This document shows positions 5,292 through 6,036 of a DNA stretch of 6,036 bases, piece by piece. Each line of letters begins with the position of its first letter. The stretch's first letter is position 1. This stretch comes from Bacteroidales bacterium (GTDB lineage: Bacteria; Bacteroidota; Bacteroidia; Bacteroidales; Muribaculaceae): positions 1 to 6,036 of the forward strand of contig JAHZGZ010000106.1 in assembly GCA_019420545.1 (NCBI GenBank). The letters are read 5' to 3'. The position numbers and the translations under genes were made by a program. The notes below the pieces were generated by a model. That model ran no database searches. It saw only the letters and a program-made list of their open reading frames with translations, and was not told where the DNA came from.

Positions 5292-6036
5292 GTGGAAACG
5301 AAGTACATTTTTGTGACCGGAGGCGTAGTCTCCTCCCTGGGTAAAGGAATCATATCATCGTCGCTCGCATGCCTGCTTGAGGCACGTGGATTCCGTGTCA
5401 CCATCCAGAAGTTTGATCCCTATATCAATATCGACCCCGGCACTCTCAATCCCTATGAGCATGGTGAGTGTTATGTGACTGTCGACGGCCATGAGGCTGA
5501 CCTTGATCTCGGTCATTACGAGCGCTTCACCAACATGCGCACCACGCGCGCCAACAATATCACCACCGGCCGTATCTACCAGAATGTCATCGACAAGGAG
5601 CGCCACGGCGACTATCTTGGCAAGACCGTCCAGATCGTGCCTCATATCACCGACGAGATCAAGCGCAACGTAAAGCTTCTCGGCAATACCGGAAATTTCG
5701 ACTTTGTGATTACCGAAATCGGAGGTACCGTGGGCGACATCGAGTCGCTCCCCTTTATTGAGGCGATGCGTCAGCTGCAATGGGAACTCGGCCACGACGC
5801 GCTCTGCATACATCTTACATATGTGCCCTATATTCGTGCCGCCAAGGAGCTGAAAACCAAGCCTACGCAACACTCTGTAAAACAGCTTCAGGAAGTTGGT
5901 ATACGTCCCGACATACTTGTTTTGCGTACCGAGCGTGAGATTCCGGCCGACATGCGCCGCAAGATCGCGCAGTTCTGCAATGTATCGGTCGATGCCGTTA
6001 TCCAGTCGGTCGATGTCCCCACCATCTATCAGGTGC
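5292..6036 (+). CDS. pyrG: CTP synthase, N-terminal part (3' end outside the window)
   Basis: CTP synthase makes CTP from UTP, ATP and glutamine in the cytoplasm. The visible 248 codons cover nearly all of the amidoligase (synthetase) domain; the glutamine amidotransferase domain lies beyond the right edge (full family length is about 535-550). Motifs are the P-loop GGVVSSLGKGI (10-20, Lys18), KFDPYINIDPGT (40-51), DGHEADLDLGHYERF (65-79, with Asp72 expected to bind Mg), TEIGGTVGDIES (141-152, Glu142 also a Mg ligand) and KTKPTQHSVK (188-197). The start is GTG at 5292, giving VETKYIFVTGG. The frame has a TAA at 5274-5276 and no ATG between it and the GTG, so the unusual start is well supported. 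The 163-bp gap after argB has no clear terminator and no convincing promoter. An inverted repeat, ACGTTT (5209-5214) and AAACGT (5222-5227), lies in it; its role is unknown. Confidence 0.96.
   Translation, partial: METKYIFVTGGVVSSLGKGIISSSLACLLEARGFRVTIQKFDPYINIDPGTLNPYEHGECYVTVDGHEADLDLGHYERFTNMRTTRANNITTGRIYQNVIDKERHGDYLGKTVQIVPHITDEIKRNVKLLGNTGNFDFVITEIGGTVGDIESLPFIEAMRQLQWELGHDALCIHLTYVPYIRAAKELKTKPTQHSVKQLQEVGIRPDILVLRTEREIPADMRRKIAQFCNVSVDAVIQSVDVPTIYQV

Overview
The window looks like an ordinary core-genome stretch from a Bacteroidales bacterium, most likely from the Muribaculaceae (the S24-7 group of gut bacteria). This rests on the protein wording of the release factor 2, acetylglutamate kinase-type and CTP synthase genes, on the near absence of Shine-Dalgarno sequences before the starts, and on the moderate GC content. 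The family-level assignment is inference. All genes lie on the + strand.

Layout: 1-131 is the 3' end of rpmI (ribosomal protein L35). A 155-nt gap containing a stem-loop follows, then rplT (L20, 287-637) and a strong hairpin (685-719) that probably terminates the ribosomal-protein operon. The stretch 728-1318 has no credible gene. Its second half is a complete, compact, non-coding element (970-1299, 330 bp) with perfect 31-bp terminal inverted repeats, a TAA duplication on each side, and two large internal hairpins that carry nearly the same 26-nt apex sequence in opposite orientations. It ends 19 bp before a long-chain acyl-CoA synthetase gene (1319-3127). Next come prfB (release factor 2, 3189-4310), an argB-family kinase gene (4337-5128) and the 5' part of pyrG (CTP synthase, from a GTG at 5292 to the window edge).

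The ribosomal-protein genes form one unit. The four downstream genes are co-directional with gaps of 61, 26 and 163 bp and no clear terminator between them, so the first three could share a transcript. Their functions (fatty-acid activation, translation termination, arginine biosynthesis, CTP synthesis) do not form one pathway. The most notable item is the 330-bp MITE-like element with its twin hairpins. The other genes are standard housekeeping, with small points of interest: prfB lacks the usual autoregulatory frameshift and has SPY in place of SPF, and a possible regulatory fold lies in the rpmI-rplT spacer.
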